Assembly: GCA_949127685.1 (NCBI GenBank) | Contig: CASBPW010000100.1 | Location: 1 to 51,958 of the forward strand | Direction: 5' to 3' | From: Candidatus Sivonenia alaskensis PMM_0068 | Lineage (GTDB): Bacteria; Cyanobacteriota; Cyanobacteriia; Gloeobacterales; PMM-0068 | DNA: 51,958 nucleotides | Shown: one piece after another, positions 34,901 through 42,645 of the stretch | How positions within the stretch are numbered: position 1 is the first letter of the stretch | Layout: each line of letters opens with the position of its first letter | The notes under the pieces: model-generated | Database searches by the model: none | Told to the model about the DNA's origin: nothing | Seen by the model: the letters and a program-made list of their open reading frames with translations, nothing else | Made by a program: the position numbers and the translations under genes

Positions 34901-34981
34901 ATGAGCAACCAGCTTGCCGCAGACCACGTCTATATCGTTACATCACTTGCCCATCCTGGGTATTCGAGATTTCGTTCATGA
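34901..34981 (+). CDS. Possible 26-codon leader peptide overlapping the LCP start
   Basis: ATG at 34901 opens a frame (MSNQLAADHVYIVTSLAHPG then YSRFRS) that ends in TGA within the ATGA overlapping the LCP start codon at 34978. No ribosome binding site is obvious. The exact 4-bp overlap suggests translational coupling, but chance is possible. Confidence 0.3.
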   Translation: MSNQLAADHVYIVTSLAHPGYSRFRS

Positions 34982-36252
34982 AACGTTGGCTACTGTTTGC
35001 GGTTCCTTGTTTTTGTCTATTTGTATCTTTAGGCGCATTATCCGCGATCTGGCTGCCCAACACTCGCCCTTTCAGTACTCTCAACTCTGAACAACAAGCG
35101 ACTCTAGCGAAGCTACGCTCTGGCGAAAATCGCCTAGATCACTCCATGAATATTTTGGTCTTAGGAACCGATGTGGTAGCGAGTAGAGAATCCACCAAAA
35201 CTGGATTCCGCGCTGCTACCCATTCTCTGGACGGGCGCTCCGACACGATACTTCTGGCTCATTTAGACCCTGCCAATAACAAGATAAACGTCCTCTCCAT
35301 TCCTCGCGACAGTCGTTTCACTATCGAAGGGGTGGGCAAACGTAAAGCGAATGAAGCAAACCAGCGCGGAGGCATTCTACTGGCCGCCCCTACCATCAGC
35401 CAGAATTTGAACGATGTGCCGATTGACCGTTATGTCCGCATCAACACCCTAGGCGTCATTGATTTGGTCACTGCCGTAGGTGGAGTCAGAGTCTATCTAC
35501 CCAAAGCCATTAAGTACAGCGACGATTCTCAGCACCTCTACATCAACATTGCGCAAGGGTGGCAAACCTTGGGAGGACTCGATGCCCAGAAATTTATGCG
35601 CTTCCGTCATGATGAACTAGGTGATATTGGCCGAGTCCAACGCCAACAGCAAGTGATCAAAGCCTTGGCTCAAAAAGTGGCCAGCCCTGATGTGCTCACC
35701 CGCCTCCCCCAGATTGTCGACGTCCTCAAAGCCAATATCGATACCGATCTATCCCTGGAAGACTTATTGTCTCTAGCTCAGTTCGGACTCAGGGTCAACC
35801 CAGATAAGGATCTGCAGCTCGTTATGCTCCCAGGCCGATTCAGCCGTCCTGGAGAATTTAACGCCAGCTATTGGCTCCCCACGGAACATAGAATTCCCGG
35901 TCTGATCAACCAATATTTTGCTTGGGGCGATCCCCAGACCGATCGCACTGAGCTGCGGCCAAGTCAGATTCGTATTGTCTTGCAGAACTGTAGTGGGGAT
36001 CCTACCGCGCTACAGGCAGCCAGAAAATTCCTCAAAAAACAGGGATTTACGAACCTAGGCACCCTCAGAGACCAGATAGACCCGATTTGGCATACCGAGA
36101 TTGTTGCTCAACAGGGCGAAAAAGCGCCAGCAGAACTCGTCCAGCAAGAACTAGGGCTTGGAGACATTAAGGTAGAAGCTACGGGCAATATTCTGTCCGA
36201 TGTAACCGTAAAAATTGGGAAGGATTGGGCTGCCACCAAGCCCAGGGTCTAA
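34978..36252 (+). CDS. LytR-CpsA-Psr (LCP) family ligase with LytR_C domain
   Basis: 424 residues. One N-terminal helix (LLFAVPCFCLFVSLGALSAIW), then the LCP domain: LDGRSDTILLAHLD, VLSIPRDSRF, KANEANQRGG, and FMRFRHDELGDIGRVQRQQQV, which holds the catalytic arginines and the polyprenyl-phosphate pocket. A C-terminal LytR_C domain starts near 320 (QIRIVLQNCSGDPTALQAARKFLKKQGF). LCP enzymes transfer lipid-linked polysaccharide to peptidoglycan or other acceptors. The divergent nucleotidyltransferase and the nearby murJ fit an envelope polysaccharide context. Confidence 0.92.
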   Translation: MKRWLLFAVPCFCLFVSLGALSAIWLPNTRPFSTLNSEQQATLAKLRSGENRLDHSMNILVLGTDVVASRESTKTGFRAATHSLDGRSDTILLAHLDPANNKINVLSIPRDSRFTIEGVGKRKANEANQRGGILLAAPTISQNLNDVPIDRYVRINTLGVIDLVTAVGGVRVYLPKAIKYSDDSQHLYINIAQGWQTLGGLDAQKFMRFRHDELGDIGRVQRQQQVIKALAQKVASPDVLTRLPQIVDVLKANIDTDLSLEDLLSLAQFGLRVNPDKDLQLVMLPGRFSRPGEFNASYWLPTEHRIPGLINQYFAWGDPQTDRTELRPSQIRIVLQNCSGDPTALQAARKFLKKQGFTNLGTLRDQIDPIWHTEIVAQQGEKAPAELVQQELGLGDIKVEATGNILSDVTVKIGKDWAATKPRV

Positions 36253-36275
36253 GACAAGACCGAGAAACTCAAAAT

Positions 36276-36458
36276 CTAATAAGCCAAAGTCTGAAGTGTC
36301 TCTCTCAGATAGAGGCGTACCCGTTCCTCATCGGTCACAGATACTTTAAAATTCTTTGCTTCCTGCCATCTTAGAAACCCAGAACTCTTGACAATAGCTT
36401 TCTTCAGGGCTTCCCAAGTATTTCCGCCAGAAGCTGATGATAGAGTGCTTTTAGTCAT
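36276..36458 (-). CDS. Small 60-residue hypothetical protein
   Basis: 60 residues: Ser-rich start (TKSTLSSASGGNTWEALKKA), then basic SSGFLRWQEAKNFKVS and a charged helix (VTDEERVRLYLRETLQTLAY). Amino-acid use is protein-like and it fills the gap between two genes. No signal or membrane helix and no recognised family; a weak GAGAATT lies upstream. The helix-rich composition could suit a small regulator. Confidence 0.5.
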   Translation of the reverse strand: MTKSTLSSASGGNTWEALKKAIVKSSGFLRWQEAKNFKVSVTDEERVRLYLRETLQTLAY

Positions 36459-36527
36459 GGTTTAATTCTCACTGGTCACTCAACGATAGCCTAGAGATCT
36501 ATAGACTTTTGTACCATAGTGAACATT

Positions 36528-36974
36528 TTATATTGGTGATTTTGGGGCAACGAGGAGCGAACGAAAGCAGCACTCCAAAAGTTCTGGCATACGCCGATGA
36601 GGACGCCATCCCTGCTCTGTTACCTGCACAATGGCATGGTCACTGCGTCCTTGTACATAAACCGTTTGTGCGGAGTCTTGAATCCTGTAGCACCAAGCCA
36701 TGCGCGGTGCCCGCAGCTGAACGAGTTGAGCCCCAAGTAGAATTTCAGTGCCAAAAGGGATGGACTGAAGGTACGCCACATTCAAAGCAGTGACGGGAAG
36801 ATCGGTCCCATGCTGCAATAACTCCGGCAGAGAAGTCCCAGCCGCTACGGCGAATTGTATGCGAGCCATCTCTAGCCACTGGACAATCGCCCGGTGAGAA
36901 ACTACGCCCCCATAGTCCGTGTCGTGGGGGTAAATGGGATGAACAGACCAAAACCAACCTTGAGTGTCCAACAT
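36528..36974 (-). CDS. YbgC-like hotdog-fold acyl-CoA thioesterase
   Basis: 148 residues. The N-terminal YPHDTDYGGVVSHRAIVQWLEMARIQF is the 4HBT/YbgC active-site region with the Asp and the D-x-GGVV-H-x-Y/W pattern. Cyanobacterial members of this group hydrolyse 1,4-dihydroxy-2-naphthoyl-CoA in phylloquinone synthesis (the slr0204 type), which is one plausible role; a general acyl-CoA thioesterase is the alternative. No menaquinone/phylloquinone gene is nearby to decide. It is divergent from the peroxiredoxin-glutaredoxin gene. Confidence 0.85.
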   Translation of the reverse strand: MLDTQGWFWSVHPIYPHDTDYGGVVSHRAIVQWLEMARIQFAVAAGTSLPELLQHGTDLPVTALNVAYLQSIPFGTEILLGAQLVQLRAPRMAWCYRIQDSAQTVYVQGRSDHAIVQVTEQGWRPHRRMPELLECCFRSLLVAPKSPI

Positions 36975-37053
36975 AGTCTTAAGGATGTGAAGGGCAAGTG
37001 CTATCTACCAAGCCTACTGCTGGAGAGGACCATTCCTCAACAAGACCGCCTTG

Positions 37054-37084
37054 ACAAAGCGTACTCATAATGAGTACGCTTTGT
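37054..37084. promoter_or_regulatory. 31-nt perfect palindrome, operator candidate
   Basis: The two 15-nt arms ACAAAGCGTACTCAT (37054-37068) and ATGAGTACGCTTTGT (37070-37084) are exact reverse complements around a single A. It lies 45 bp before the start of the peroxiredoxin-glutaredoxin gene. The inner TACTCAT-A-ATGAGTA has the 7-1-7 layout of Fur/PerR boxes, though with a different base pattern. Confidence 0.75.
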
Positions 37085-37129
37085 AAGATAAGACCCATCG
37101 TCCATTTTGCTCAATTAGGAGTCAAATCT

Positions 37130-37864
37130 ATGTTGTCGAATCGAGAAGGCCAGAAAGTTCCAAACGTTACATTCCCTACCCGCCAAGATAATGAGTGGGT
37201 GAATGTAAGCACCGATGACTTATTCGCAGACAAGACCGTAGTCGTTTTCTCCTTGCCTGGAGCATTTACCCCTACCTGCTCGTCTGTGCATCTCCCTGGC
37301 TATAACGAATTGGCTAAAGTTTTCAAAGAAAATGGCGTGGACAAAATTGTTTGTATATCGGTCAACGATACTTTTGTGATGAATGAATGGGCCAAGGACC
37401 AAGAAGCAGAAAATGTGATCCTGATTCCCGATGGCAATGGAGCGTTCAGCGAAGGCATGGGCATGCTCGTGGATAAGACGGACCTCGGCTTTGGGAAGCG
37501 GTCTTGGCGTTATTCCATGCTGGTCAAAAATGGCGTCATCGACAAGATGTTTATTGAGCCAGAAGAACCAGGGGACCCTTTTAAAGTATCGGATGCTCAA
37601 ACTATGCTCCACTACCTCAATCCCAAAGCAGTCAAGCCTAGAACAGTTTCCTTGTTTACAAAAGTAGGATGTCCTTTCTGCGCCAAGGCTAAAGCCATGC
37701 TGCAGGAACATGGTTACGATTACGAAGAGATCATCCTGGGCAAAGATGTCACTACGCGCTCGGTACTGGCTATGACTGGAGCGATGACCGTTCCCCAGGT
37801 GTTTATCGATGGTCAGCTCATTGGTGGATCTGAAGATCTAGCCGCTTACCTAGGGGTTGCCTAA
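37130..37864 (+). CDS. Hybrid peroxiredoxin 5-glutaredoxin fusion
   Basis: 244 residues from the ATG at 37130, preceded by AGGAGT; the frame open to 37070 runs through the palindrome and is not used. The Prx5 domain has the peroxidatic Cys50 in SLPGAFTPTCSSVHLPG and the RYSMLVKNGVI segment. From about 170 a glutaredoxin domain follows with CPFC at 181-184 and the cis-proline TVPQVF. Such fusions reduce peroxides with glutathione directly through their own Grx domain. Cyanobacterial type II Prx genes are often peroxide-induced, which fits the palindrome in the promoter region. Confidence 0.95.
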   Translation: MLSNREGQKVPNVTFPTRQDNEWVNVSTDDLFADKTVVVFSLPGAFTPTCSSVHLPGYNELAKVFKENGVDKIVCISVNDTFVMNEWAKDQEAENVILIPDGNGAFSEGMGMLVDKTDLGFGKRSWRYSMLVKNGVIDKMFIEPEEPGDPFKVSDAQTMLHYLNPKAVKPRTVSLFTKVGCPFCAKAKAMLQEHGYDYEEIILGKDVTTRSVLAMTGAMTVPQVFIDGQLIGGSEDLAAYLGVA

Positions 37865-37978
37865 AGTTCTACAGAACATGGCTGTAGGTCCGCAAAAAAT
37901 GCGATATTAATAATGTGCAATCTTTGTTTAAGAAACTTATTCTTAGGCAGTGAAGATACACAATCTTGGTTTGGAGTG

Positions 37979-38008
37979 TGCTGCGGAACTTCCTCCGCAG
38001 CATTTTTA
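37979..38008 (+). terminator. Rho-independent terminator
   Basis: TGCTGCGGA (37979-37987) pairs with TCCGCAGCA (37994-38002) around ACTTCC, followed by TTTTTA. It lies 115 bp after the peroxiredoxin-glutaredoxin stop. Confidence 0.9.
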
Positions 38009-38083
38009 TTCTCCAAAAATGTGCCTTGGCCAAGAACAACGCTATCTTAAGAATATCGTTATTTTATTAAGGTTGCAGGAGCC

Positions 38084-38212
38084 ATGCTGATTGCTGCTAG
38101 TTTAGCCTCTGAAATTATTGGCATAGGGATTGGAATGTTTGTCTTGACCGTAGTAGGAATGGCTGTGGGCTTTGGCCTTCTTAAGGTTGGCGGAGAGCAT
38201 ATCAGGCTCTAA
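38084..38212 (+). CDS. petM: PetM-like cytochrome b6f subunit VII
   Basis: 42 residues: MLIAASLASEIIGIGIGMFV, then LTVVGMAVGFGLLKVGGEHI and RL. One membrane helix ends in the G-x3-G-x2-LLK-x-G pattern typical of PetM, the small peripheral subunit of the cytochrome b6f complex (compare the GW-LG-LLLKIQG ending of known PetM proteins). An AGGAG lies eight bases before the ATG. Being so short, it is easily missed. Another small photosystem subunit is the main alternative; the psbO gene 400 bp away supports a photosynthetic context. Confidence 0.7.
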   Translation: MLIAASLASEIIGIGIGMFVLTVVGMAVGFGLLKVGGEHIRL

Positions 38213-38227
38213 AGGTCTCTCTAACGC

Positions 38228-38398
38228 CTAGAAGAACATCCGCTCGTACTCTGCCAGGAGGTCATCAATTTCATTGAGGGCCTCCCGCACGTCACTTTGA
38301 AGAGAGGCGCTTAGGTCTGTACGCTCCAGTAACGAAACGACAAAGCTACGTTTCTCTCGAATTGCTTCGATCTTGCCCTCAAGTACTTTACGGTCCAT
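38228..38398 (-). CDS. Small 56-residue helical protein
   Basis: 56 residues from ATG 38398: MDRKVLEGKIEAIREKRSFV, VSLLERTDLSASLQSDVREA and LNEIDDLLAEYERMFF. AAGGAG lies five bases upstream of the ATG, a good ribosome binding site. The protein is highly charged and predicted all-helical, like a short coiled coil, with no membrane segment. I do not recognise a named family. It is convergent with petM (15 bp apart) and divergent from psbO. The strong site and the clean composition make it a likely real gene. Confidence 0.75.
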   Translation of the reverse strand: MDRKVLEGKIEAIREKRSFVVSLLERTDLSASLQSDVREALNEIDDLLAEYERMFF

Positions 38399-38626
38399 GG
38401 CAGCTCCTTGGGTTCATGAATATCTTCCTTCCCTAATATCCTACGAAAAGAAGTAACATTCAGCCCTGTGTCTAGATTTGTGCAACGGTTATTACTTCCT
38501 GATGTACGATATTGATGATTCTGTAAAGTAATTTGCAATATCCCTTTAAGATTCGCCATGCGGCAGCAAGTTATCGAAGGAAAATTTGTAGCCCTCCCCC
38601 CCATTGCAGTAAGAGGTTGATGCCCA

Positions 38627-39385
38627 ATGAAGAGCCCGGTACTCGCTGTTCTAATTTTTGGCTTTGGAGCTTTAGCTCTAACCAGTTGCAGTTCTGACCG
38701 TAGCATCGGATCCACCGCAGTGCCGGTCTATGGTATTGTCCAGTGTCCAAAAGCCAGTGAAGGTCGGGGTACTATTGCCCTTGCTCCTGGCACCGTCCTG
38801 AAGAGTACTAATCTTTGTCTGGAAGCACGTTCCGCTAAGTATGAAGGCAAGATTGCCAAGATTATCTGGGGAAGCACTTCTCCGATTGGGCCGGTCTCTG
38901 CTGAACTTGCCAGGGATGCCTCGGGCAAAATTGCGTTAACGTATGCGGGCGGTCGCCACGGTACGCAAGCAACTTTACAGCAAGGCAGTCAGCGTATACC
39001 CTTCAACTTCACAATTAACGCGCTTGAAGCCAGTGGAGCTGCAGCGAGTCAAATAGATACTTCCACCAACTTCGTAGGTTCTATAACCGTGCCTCCGCTG
39101 AGAGGCCTGGGGTACACCGATTCAAGAGGTCGGGGCGCTGACGCTGGCTATGACCAATCCACAGCTTTCTATGCCTACAGTCCAGAAGGAGCCGTAAAGG
39201 GTACAGAGGAATCTAGGGTCCGAGAAAGTGGTGAAGGCAAAATAACATTCCAGGTGAAGAATATCAATGCTGACAAGGGTGAAATCTCAGGGACCTTTGT
39301 CTCGGATCAACCTTCTGGAGTCGAAGGGAAAGGTGAAGTCCAGGTAGAAGGCTACTTTATCGGCAATTTTAAAGCAGGTGCTTAG
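38627..39385 (+). CDS. psbO: PsbO, photosystem II manganese-stabilising protein (divergent, predicted lipoprotein)
   Basis: 252 residues. The extrinsic photosystem II subunit that shields the Mn4Ca cluster on the lumenal/periplasmic side. A signal with lipobox ALTSC (Cys21) indicates lipid anchoring. The disulfide pair is kept: C40 in VQCPKASEGRGTIALAPG and C64 in STNLCLEARS, matching PsbO CP-x-G-x-DLCLEP. Further blocks: RIPFNFTINALEAS, FVGSITVPPLRGLGYTDSRGRGADAGYD (the PsbO SYRG-x-LDPKGRG-GYD motif) and GEISGTFVSDQPS. It is shorter and more divergent than typical PsbO (about 270), as known for Gloeobacter. A hairpin overlaps the stop codon and a strong terminator follows. Confidence 0.88.
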   Translation: MKSPVLAVLIFGFGALALTSCSSDRSIGSTAVPVYGIVQCPKASEGRGTIALAPGTVLKSTNLCLEARSAKYEGKIAKIIWGSTSPIGPVSAELARDASGKIALTYAGGRHGTQATLQQGSQRIPFNFTINALEASGAAASQIDTSTNFVGSITVPPLRGLGYTDSRGRGADAGYDQSTAFYAYSPEGAVKGTEESRVRESGEGKITFQVKNINADKGEISGTFVSDQPSGVEGKGEVQVEGYFIGNFKAGA

Positions 39386-39394
39386 ACCTGCTTT
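39371..39394 (+). terminator. Hairpin overlapping the psbO stop codon
   Basis: AAAGCAGGT (39371-39379) pairs with ACCTGCTTT (39386-39394), with the stop codon at the edge of the 6-nt loop. A second, stronger terminator follows 18 bp later. It may act as a 3' stabiliser or a first terminator. Confidence 0.45.
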
Positions 39395-39412
39395 AGTCTA
39401 GATATAGATATT

Positions 39413-39440
39413 AAAAAACCTCCTGTCCAGGAGGTTTTTT
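39413..39440. terminator. Strong Rho-independent terminator after psbO
   Basis: AAAAAACCTCCTG (39413-39425) and CAGGAGGTTTTTT (39428-39440) form a 13-bp perfect stem with flanking A/T tracts, so it would work in both directions. Confidence 0.95.
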
Positions 39441-39446
39441 AATACT

Positions 39447-39480
39447 TTGACAGGGGTACTCTAACAAAGCATTCTATAAT
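39447..39480 (+). promoter_or_regulatory. Promoter-like TTGACA and TATAAT boxes before the M23 gene
   Basis: TTGACA at 39447-39452 and TATAAT at 39475-39480 are both perfect consensus hexamers, but the 22-bp spacer is longer than normal (17). The leader to the ATG at 39497 would be only about 10 nt. Confidence 0.4.
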
Positions 39481-39496
39481 CACGGGATCCTTTCTG

Positions 39497-40039
39497 ATGG
39501 TGAGGCGTGAGGTAGTGAAATACGTTGGTGCTCTACTCTGGCTTCTTTTGAGTGCCGTCTGCTTGAGTAAACCTGTGTTTGCAGACCAAAATCCTACCTA
39601 TCAAAACCAGAATCTCTGGCGAACCGTTTCCTTTCCCGTAAACAATTTTTCTCGTATTTCTTCTCGTTTCGGCTATCGTTCTTCGGCAACCGGTGGGGAA
39701 GGGCAAGAGTTTCACAATGGCTTGGACCTGGCGGCCCCGGCAGGCTCCTATATCCGTTCTTGGGCTGCTGGCACCGTCAAAAAAGTAGCGTTCGATTCCC
39801 GATGCGGGTGGCATGTACTCGTGGAATCCGGGCCTTGGACCCATCTGTACTGTCATATTCAAGCGGTGGCCGTAGAAGCAGGAAATATCGTTGAAGCCGG
39901 ACAGGTAATTGCTGCCGTGGGCTCTACCGGAAGAAGCACGGGTCCACATCTTCACTGGACGCTACGCTATCAGGGACAACTGATCAACCCGGAGCGAGTG
40001 CTTGAGCAAATGCAGGCGGCTTGGGCTCAACAGCCTTAG
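39497..40039 (+). CDS. M23-family (LytM/NlpD-type) peptidase, exported
   Basis: 180 residues. A signal peptide (VGALLWLLLSAVCLSKPVFAD) is followed by a LytM domain: SRFGYRSS, EFHNGLDLAAPAG (H73, D77), HLYCHI (H116, H120) and GPHLHWTLRYQG (H151, H153), the complete zinc and catalytic set. So an active endopeptidase cutting peptidoglycan cross-links is expected, not a degenerate amidase activator. There is no LysM or coiled coil. The gene stands alone, between the psbO terminator and tRNA-Ala. Confidence 0.92.
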   Translation: MVRREVVKYVGALLWLLLSAVCLSKPVFADQNPTYQNQNLWRTVSFPVNNFSRISSRFGYRSSATGGEGQEFHNGLDLAAPAGSYIRSWAAGTVKKVAFDSRCGWHVLVESGPWTHLYCHIQAVAVEAGNIVEAGQVIAAVGSTGRSTGPHLHWTLRYQGQLINPERVLEQMQAAWAQQP

Positions 40040-40223
40040 GAATGAGGATGTTCTTAGTCCTTCTGGAACCCTTGCTGCCAGATTCTGGTGCGGCGGTTCA
40101 CTAGGATTAATTTCGGCTATGCCGACTGCCCATGGCAAGAATATTACCCCATCTGCTGCAAGAGCTTTTGCCCCAATCTGATGTCTAAAAGTACTGCGCT
40201 GAGCTAGGTCGAAGTGAAGAGTG

Positions 40224-40296
40224 TGGAGAGTAGGGAATTCGAATCCCTGGCCTCTGCAGTGCGATTGCAGCGCTCTACCAGCTGAGCTAACTCCCC
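40224..40296 (-). tRNA. tRNA-Ala (anticodon CGC)
   Basis: 73-nt tRNA on the minus strand: acceptor GGGGAGT with ACTCTCC, D-arm TAGCTCAGCTGGTAGAGC, anticodon arm CTGCA-ATCGCAC-TGCAG (anticodon CGC) and T-arm CAGGGATTCGAATTCCCT. CCA is not encoded, unlike the tRNA-Leu in this window. Confidence 0.92.
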
Positions 40297-40400
40297 TTGG
40301 GCTTCTTATTGTCTGTTGAAAACTTCTCTCTGTAAAGACTAGAGGTTTTTTACCAGTAATTCCGGCCTCGGCAAGGCCCGTTGCTTCACGGGACCTGCGG

Positions 40401-41786
40401 TTACGGACGCTTTGCCAAAATGCTCAGCGCCGCCACGGCATTGACTTTCGCACCAATCGGGATTGCCGCGAGATCGACAAAGAAGTCGGGGTTGTGGTTC
40501 GAATAAGGAAATGGCCGCCCGGCCGCCCGCGCTTTGGCAAACAATTCGGGCGGGGCAACGCCGACCAATATGAAAGCATAGGGTGTATCCAAGGACTTGA
40601 ACGCTTCCTGAAAATCCTCTGAGCCCATCACTGCCGGAAATTGATCGATGACCTTGCCCTTGCCCATCAGCTCCTCCAGCGAGGGGTTGATGCGTGCCAC
40701 TAGCGCCTTGTCGTTGACCAGTGGCCCGGCGTTACCCTTCATCAGCCGCGTCGGCATCTTGTCTTTAGCCACGCCCGCCGCAATCGCGACGCCATTATTA
40801 ATCTCGTCAATACGCTTGAGCATCTGTTGGCGTACTTCGGGAGTAAACCAGCGCAAATTGAGTTTGAGTACCGATGTCTCGGGAATCACATTATTGTCAC
40901 GCCCGGCGACGATCGAGCCAACCGATAGCACGGCCGAAGTTTGCGGGTCAAGATTGCGACTGACGATGGTTTGATAGGAGAGTACCGCCTGTGCCGCCAT
41001 GACCACTGGGTCGATGGTCATCTGCGGCGTGGATCCATGTCCGCCGATGCCATTGAAGGTAATGTCGAGCTGATCGGTGCCCGCCATGCGAACTCCCGGC
41101 GAACTCGAGATCACACCGACGGGTCCGGGTACGGTGTGGGCGCCGAACGCATAGTCAGGTTTCGGAAAACCGCGTTGCCACAACTTGTCCTCCACCATGG
41201 CCTGCGCACCAAGACCAACTTCCTCGGCGGGCTGGGCATAGACCACCAGCGTTCCAGACCAGTCGGCCTTCATCACAACCATCGTCTTGGCAAGACCGAG
41301 TAACCATGTCACATGCGCGTCGTGGCCACAGGCATGCATAACGTCAATCTCACTGCCATCGGCAAGGCGCTGCTGCGCAGTTGCTGCCCAGGGCAGCCCT
41401 GTTGCCTCGCGTATCGAATTCGAATCCATATCCGCGCGGAACCAGACTGTGGGGCCGGGGCCGTTCTTAAGCACGCCGACAACGCCGGTTTTGCCGATGC
41501 CTTCGGTGACGATAAAACCCAGTGCTTTCAGCTCCTTGGCAACTATCGCCGCAGTGCGCGTCTCAGTGAACGCAATCTCGGGGTGCTGATGCAGATCCTT
41601 GAAGATAGCGGTGAGGCGCGGTGTATCGGCAGCGACCGCCGTATTGACCTTTGCGATTAATGCTGTGGGGATCGGAGCCTCAGCGGAAGCTAACGTCACC
41701 TCTGCTCTCGTGCTCGTAGCAGCTATAAATAGGATTCCAATGGTTAATGGGAGGAGGATAAGATTTCGAGCAATGTGAAAGTTCAT
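40401..41786 (-). CDS. M20D-family metallo-amidohydrolase, exported
   Basis: 461 residues with a signal peptide (LLPLTIGILFIAATSTRAE). M20 dimetal motifs are present: LHQHPEIAFTE, WFRADMDSN, MHACGHDAHVTWLLG, AQPAEEVGLGA and MGSEDFQ. The family hydrolyses N-acyl amino acids, hippurate-like or indole-conjugated amides; the substrate is unknown. Base composition and codon use (GCC/GCG/CGC-rich) stand out from neighbours, and protein-level features recall proteobacterial exported aminoacylases. An IS remnant lies 230 bp upstream. Acquisition by transfer is likely. Confidence 0.9.
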   Translation of the reverse strand: MNFHIARNLILLPLTIGILFIAATSTRAEVTLASAEAPIPTALIAKVNTAVAADTPRLTAIFKDLHQHPEIAFTETRTAAIVAKELKALGFIVTEGIGKTGVVGVLKNGPGPTVWFRADMDSNSIREATGLPWAATAQQRLADGSEIDVMHACGHDAHVTWLLGLAKTMVVMKADWSGTLVVYAQPAEEVGLGAQAMVEDKLWQRGFPKPDYAFGAHTVPGPVGVISSSPGVRMAGTDQLDITFNGIGGHGSTPQMTIDPVVMAAQAVLSYQTIVSRNLDPQTSAVLSVGSIVAGRDNNVIPETSVLKLNLRWFTPEVRQQMLKRIDEINNGVAIAAGVAKDKMPTRLMKGNAGPLVNDKALVARINPSLEELMGKGKVIDQFPAVMGSEDFQEAFKSLDTPYAFILVGVAPPELFAKARAAGRPFPYSNHNPDFFVDLAAIPIGAKVNAVAALSILAKRP

Positions 41787-42015
41787 GCGTTCCGTTTGAA
41801 TGTGACCAACTTATGGGCCCCAGGGCAGAGCCAGATGCTTCTACCCTAGCGACAACATTGAAGCACAGTCCCACCGATAGAGGCTAATACCAATTGAAAT
41901 AGTAACCCAAGTTTCGGGTTATATAAGTCAAGAATAACAGGCTTAGAGTGAGTATACGAATCACCCCGAACGGCAACAGACTGCGCCGGGTAAAGATCGG
42001 GCGAAACTTTTGAAA

Positions 42016-42411
42016 TTAACTAATAAACGCTACTTCCATCGTGAAGACAATGATGAACGTGGCCACTTTCAGCAAAAATCCATCCATGGTCACCGCATGG
42101 ATAAATTTAGGAAACCGAGAGGTAATGCCACTAAACACTGTTTCAATATAGTAACGAGTACTTTGCTTGATGTAAGCGACCCAGGGCGCATCCAAGCGCT
42201 TGGAATTGCGTTTGCGGGCAATCTGGAGAGAAATGGCATTCGTCTCCTTGAGAGCATCTTCCGCCTGATAGTCGGTATAACCAGCGTCCCCATAGACTAA
42301 ATTGCCCGCTGGTAGGTTGAGGGGGAGGGCGTTGAGTCCCCGTGTGTCATTGGCTTCACCCGGTAAAAAGGCAAAATTAAAAGTTCGTAGAAGACCTTCC
42401 TCACAAGTTCC
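42016..42411 (-). pseudogene. IS982-family transposase remnant (C-terminal part)
   Basis: An open stretch of about 131 codons ending at TAA (42016-42018) with no start. It encodes FNFAFLPGEANDTRGLNALP, then LVYGDAGYTDYQAEDALKET, RKRNSKR, YYIETVFSGITSRFPKFIHA and FLLKVATFIIVFTMEV. This matches the C-terminal half of IS982-type DDE transposases (GD-x-AY-D, KKNSKR, ETxFS-I, IHAVT-x-GF-LK). In frame it is closed upstream by TGA at 42412-42414, and the N-terminal half is missing. ACCCAAGTTTCGGGT near 41907-41921 could be the old element end. Confidence 0.8.
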
Positions 42412-42645
42412 TCATATTTGGCATCTAACCTTAGAAAAGAAACAATTTAAGAGGAGGAGTTCTTCCAGAGCTAGTTTCAGGTTTATCTGTTCTTCTTATG
42501 ACGCTTTGCAGAGCCTTGGTGGAGGACGGTACCGATGAATACCAAAAGGTTCCTATGGGCTAGCTAGTATCAATGCCCCAGCTAGGGGCACTGTCCAGCG
42601 GTTAACAAAAGTCCTAAAGAATCAAATACTCGAGGGAAACGTTGT

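Noticed and set aside
38559..38620. 20-codon frame (MRQQVIEGKFVALPPIAVRG) just ahead of psbO
   Set aside because: Very short, no ribosome binding site, and AT-rich leaders give such frames by chance; mentioned only because it ends 6 bp before the psbO start.
41881..41925. Terminal inverted repeat of the IS982 remnant
   Set aside because: ACCCAAGTTTCGGGT is a plausible element end, but no partner copy or target duplication is visible, so element borders were not called.
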